From: Methanospirillum stamsii
Lineage (GTDB): Archaea; Halobacteriota; Methanomicrobia; Methanomicrobiales; Methanospirillaceae
Assembly (NCBI RefSeq): GCF_046244385.1
Contig: NZ_CP176366.1
Coordinates: 62,001-126,000 of the forward strand
Length of the DNA: 64,000 nucleotides
Reading direction: 5' to 3'
The notes beneath the pieces were generated by a model. That model worked only from the letters and a program-made list of their open reading frames with translations. It was not told the DNA's origin and searched no databases. Below, one piece after another: positions 61,603 through 64,000 of the stretch. Made by a program: the position numbers and the translations under genes. Numbering within the stretch: position 1 is the first letter of the stretch; every line of letters begins with the position of its first letter.

Positions 61603-64000
61603 ATGAGTGAAACTAAACCAAGTATGAAACCATATCCGGACAATCCGGAAATCAAAGGAACAAAAATGCTACCTGAACATTTTAGTATCGGAATTGACAT
61701 CGGATACTCATCGATAAAGATTAGTCTCGTAAACGGAATTCTAAAACCGGTTTATGGTGATTATGTCCTTCATAAGGGAAAAATCAAAGAGACACTTAAA
61801 CAAATGCTTGCAACCCTGGAAAGCCAGTATTCCCCTTCATGCATCACAACCGGAGCAGTAACCGGCAGTGAATCAAAGTGGATCTCCAAGGAACAAACCA
61901 TTCATCATGTCAATGATGTCTCGGCACTTCTTGAAGGGAGTCTTTGCCTGGATGACTCAGTCAGATCAATCATTGATATCGGAGGACAGACCGCCAGATA
62001 TATCACCGGATTTACCAAATTGGACAAATCAGGCATAGAAATTTCAATGAACTCCAATTGTGCTGCAGGAACCGGATCATTTCTGGAAGAGCAGGTCTCA
62101 CGGTTGAACCTCTCAATTGAAGATTATGCAATATATGCAGCAAAAAGCAGTACAATCCCCCGGATTGCAGGAAGATGCAGCGTATTTGCAAAAACAGATA
62201 TCATCCACCACCAGCAGGAAGGAGTATCGGTTGAAGACATACTGCAGGGTCTGGCCTATGCTTTGATCAGAAATTACCGTGGGGCGGTAATGAAAAAACT
62301 ACCCATTACAAAACCCCTGTTTTTTGCCGGTGGTGTAGCTCAGAACGGAGCGATTGTCAATGCCCTGAAAGAAATCCTGAATATTACTAAAAATGACCTC
62401 ATCGTTTCAGATTTTAGTGAAAATGCAGCTGCAATCGGTACTGCAATTATCGCCAGGCAAAATAATCTCAACATCTCATACGATGAGCTCCAAACTATCC
62501 TTTCACAGGAAGATGCCTTTTATTCACATGAAAACCTTGATCTTACCCTGCCAGCTCTAGATAAGTTCGGACAGAATGATATTAGCAACAAACACACACG
62601 TGTCCCCATTCCTTTAGAAGAAGTGAAAACTGACTGTTATCTTGGGATAGATATCGGTTCAACCAGTACCAATCTGGTTCTTATTAACAAAAAAAATGAA
62701 ATTATTGCATACCGGTATCTGAGAACTCTTGGAGATCCGGTACATGCAGTCAGCACCGGACTTGCAGAACTGGGAGATGAATTTGGAGATAAAGTAAGGG
62801 TTATCGGAGCTGGAACAACTGGTTCTGGAAGATATATGATTTCCAGGCTTTTCGGTGCTGATATTATTAAAGATGAGATAACCGCCCAGGCAAAAGCAGC
62901 CATGACCATTGATGCTTATGTAGATACCGTATTTGAAATTGGCGGTCAGGATTCCAAATTTATCAGCCTGAAAAATGGTGTTGTCTCCGATTTTCAGATG
63001 AATAAAATCTGTGCTGCAGGTACCGGATCATTTATCGAAGAACAATCAAAAAAATTCGATATTCCCCTTGATGGATTCGGAGAAAGAGCCCTTACCAGTA
63101 AAAATCCGGTCTATCTGGGCGAACGATGCACGGTATTCATCGAGACCAGTATTGCTGCACACTTGGCAAATGGAACAAGTAATGAAGATATCATATCCGG
63201 CCTTTGTTATTCCATTGTGAAAAACTATCTGAACCGGGTAGTAGGACAGAAAAAAATAGGGAACCGGATCTTCCTTCAGGGAGGAATCGCCTACAACCAG
63301 GGAATTATCAATGCATTCCGTGCTTTGACCGGAAAAGAAGTGATTGTTCCCCCGTTCTTTAGTGTAACCGGAGCGTATGGAGCAGCAATCCTGACCAGCG
63401 AAGAGATGGGATCAAAGAAGAGTACTTTTAAAGGATTTTATCAAAGCGTACCTATAGGGGAAGAAAAAGAAGAATCCGTGCAGCAGGTCACGGGTTCTGA
63501 TTTTGAGGATATGGTTGCCGATCTTATCTTTGAAGGCTATGACGGAACTCTTGATCCACATAAAAAAACCATTGGAATTCCCCGGGCACTGTTCACCTAT
63601 GGGATGTACCCGATGTTTAATGCCTTTTTCCGCGAACTTGGCTATAATGTCATCCTTTCAGATCCAACCAGTGAAAAGACCATCTGGCTTGGACAGGATT
63701 ATTCTCTTGACGAGACCTGTTACCCGATAAAACTTATCAACGGACATGTTGCTGAACTGGTTGAGAAAAAAGTAGATTACATCTTCTTCCCTGATCTTTA
63801 CACCGTTCTCCACCCGGGTTCTCATACCAGGCAGGATTTTGGATGCCCATACATGCAGCTTGCATTCAAACTGGTCAACCGAGCCATGGAACTAGACAAA
63901 AAGGGAATAAAACTGCTTTCACCCACCATCGGATTCAGCCTTGGGGAGGGATTCATGAAAAAAAGTTTCATGAACCTTGGCACGTTACTTGATCGGACAC
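61603..64000 (+). CDS. BadF/BadG/BcrA/HgdC-type ATPase, two-domain CoA-dehydratase activator with DUF2229 (3' end outside window)
   Basis: Frame open from ATG 61603 (AGAGG 4 nt upstream) to the window end, 799 codons. Two tandem ASKHA ATPase domains: IGIDIGYSSIKISLVNG with SNCAAGTGSFLEEQ and AGRCSVFAK, then LGIDIGSTSTNLVLINK with NKICAAGTGSFIEEQ and GERCTVFIE. In HgdC-type activators the two Cys of these motifs bind a [4Fe-4S] cluster at the dimer interface. A DUF2229-like part starts at ~IGIPRALFTYGMYPMFNAFF. Such proteins drive low-potential electrons by ATP hydrolysis into dehydratase- or double-cubane-type partners. Full family members are ~1400 residues. The partner in this organism is unknown. 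Confidence 0.88.
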   Translation, partial: MSETKPSMKPYPDNPEIKGTKMLPEHFSIGIDIGYSSIKISLVNGILKPVYGDYVLHKGKIKETLKQMLATLESQYSPSCITTGAVTGSESKWISKEQTIHHVNDVSALLEGSLCLDDSVRSIIDIGGQTARYITGFTKLDKSGIEISMNSNCAAGTGSFLEEQVSRLNLSIEDYAIYAAKSSTIPRIAGRCSVFAKTDIIHHQQEGVSVEDILQGLAYALIRNYRGAVMKKLPITKPLFFAGGVAQNGAIVNALKEILNITKNDLIVSDFSENAAAIGTAIIARQNNLNISYDELQTILSQEDAFYSHENLDLTLPALDKFGQNDISNKHTRVPIPLEEVKTDCYLGIDIGSTSTNLVLINKKNEIIAYRYLRTLGDPVHAVSTGLAELGDEFGDKVRVIGAGTTGSGRYMISRLFGADIIKDEITAQAKAAMTIDAYVDTVFEIGGQDSKFISLKNGVVSDFQMNKICAAGTGSFIEEQSKKFDIPLDGFGERALTSKNPVYLGERCTVFIETSIAAHLANGTSNEDIISGLCYSIVKNYLNRVVGQKKIGNRIFLQGGIAYNQGIINAFRALTGKEVIVPPFFSVTGAYGAAILTSEEMGSKKSTFKGFYQSVPIGEEKEESVQQVTGSDFEDMVADLIFEGYDGTLDPHKKTIGIPRALFTYGMYPMFNAFFRELGYNVILSDPTSEKTIWLGQDYSLDETCYPIKLINGHVAELVEKKVDYIFFPDLYTVLHPGSHTRQDFGCPYMQLAFKLVNRAMELDKKGIKLLSPTIGFSLGEGFMKKSFMNLGTLLDRT

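Overview
The window looks like a chromosomal segment of a methanogenic archaeon, most likely of the Methanomicrobiales (Methanospirillum-like). This is inferred from gene content, not from a marker gene. The pointers are a complete Ahb-type (siroheme-dependent) heme branch, a TrmB regulator, DtxR regulators, a histidine kinase with the TRHD-type H box common in methanogens, archaeal TATA-like promoters, dockerin modules on solute-binding proteins, and a nitrogenase-like gene trio. No rRNA, tRNA or CRISPR array was seen.

Layout. 1-14.8 kb is mostly housekeeping and signalling: the 3' part of a GH94-type glycoside phosphorylase, a CheB-CheR-PAS-kinase fusion, a chemoreceptor, a P-type ATPase, an EamA exporter overlapping a macrodomain protein, HtpX, a LOG-like protein and a UPF0114 membrane protein. 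14.8-18.1 kb is a tightly overlapping minus-strand operon ahbD-ahbA-ahbB-ahbC that converts siroheme to heme. Rubrerythrin and a DtxR-type regulator follow. 20.6-38.4 kb is a first iron-complex-type ABC importer region. It has two nearly duplicate permease/ATPase pairs and five solute-binding proteins without dockerins. Two SAM methyltransferases, a secreted Ntn-hydrolase, a TrmB regulator, an ICMT-like methyltransferase, an MFS exporter and a TPR protein lie among them. 38.4-43.3 kb is a small accessory patch: an IS701-like element, a 25-nt repeat pair, an AlbA_2/ATPase-type regulator, an HsdM remnant and an APH-like kinase.

43.4-57.8 kb is the most unusual part. On the minus strand lie a dockerin-tagged solute-binding protein, a NifD-like, a NifK-like and a NifH-like gene (coupled by 4-nt overlaps), three more dockerin-tagged binding proteins (one split by an IS1634-type element with a clean 7-bp target duplication), a permease and an ATPase. 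A DUF364/heavy-metal-chelation-type protein and a second DtxR regulator are divergent beside it. 58-61.5 kb is a third importer set; its ATPase appears to start at AUA. At the right edge a two-domain BadF/HgdC-type ATPase (CoA-dehydratase activator family) runs out of the window.

Working hypothesis (inference): the central locus imports a metal complex or tetrapyrrole-like ligand at the cell surface and acts on it with an ATP-driven, Fe-S-dependent reductase that is neither a true nitrogenase nor the two-gene CfbCD system of F430 biosynthesis. DtxR-type metal regulation and the methyltransferases in the left importer region fit a role in acquiring or modifying metal ligands, but no substrate can be read from the sequence.
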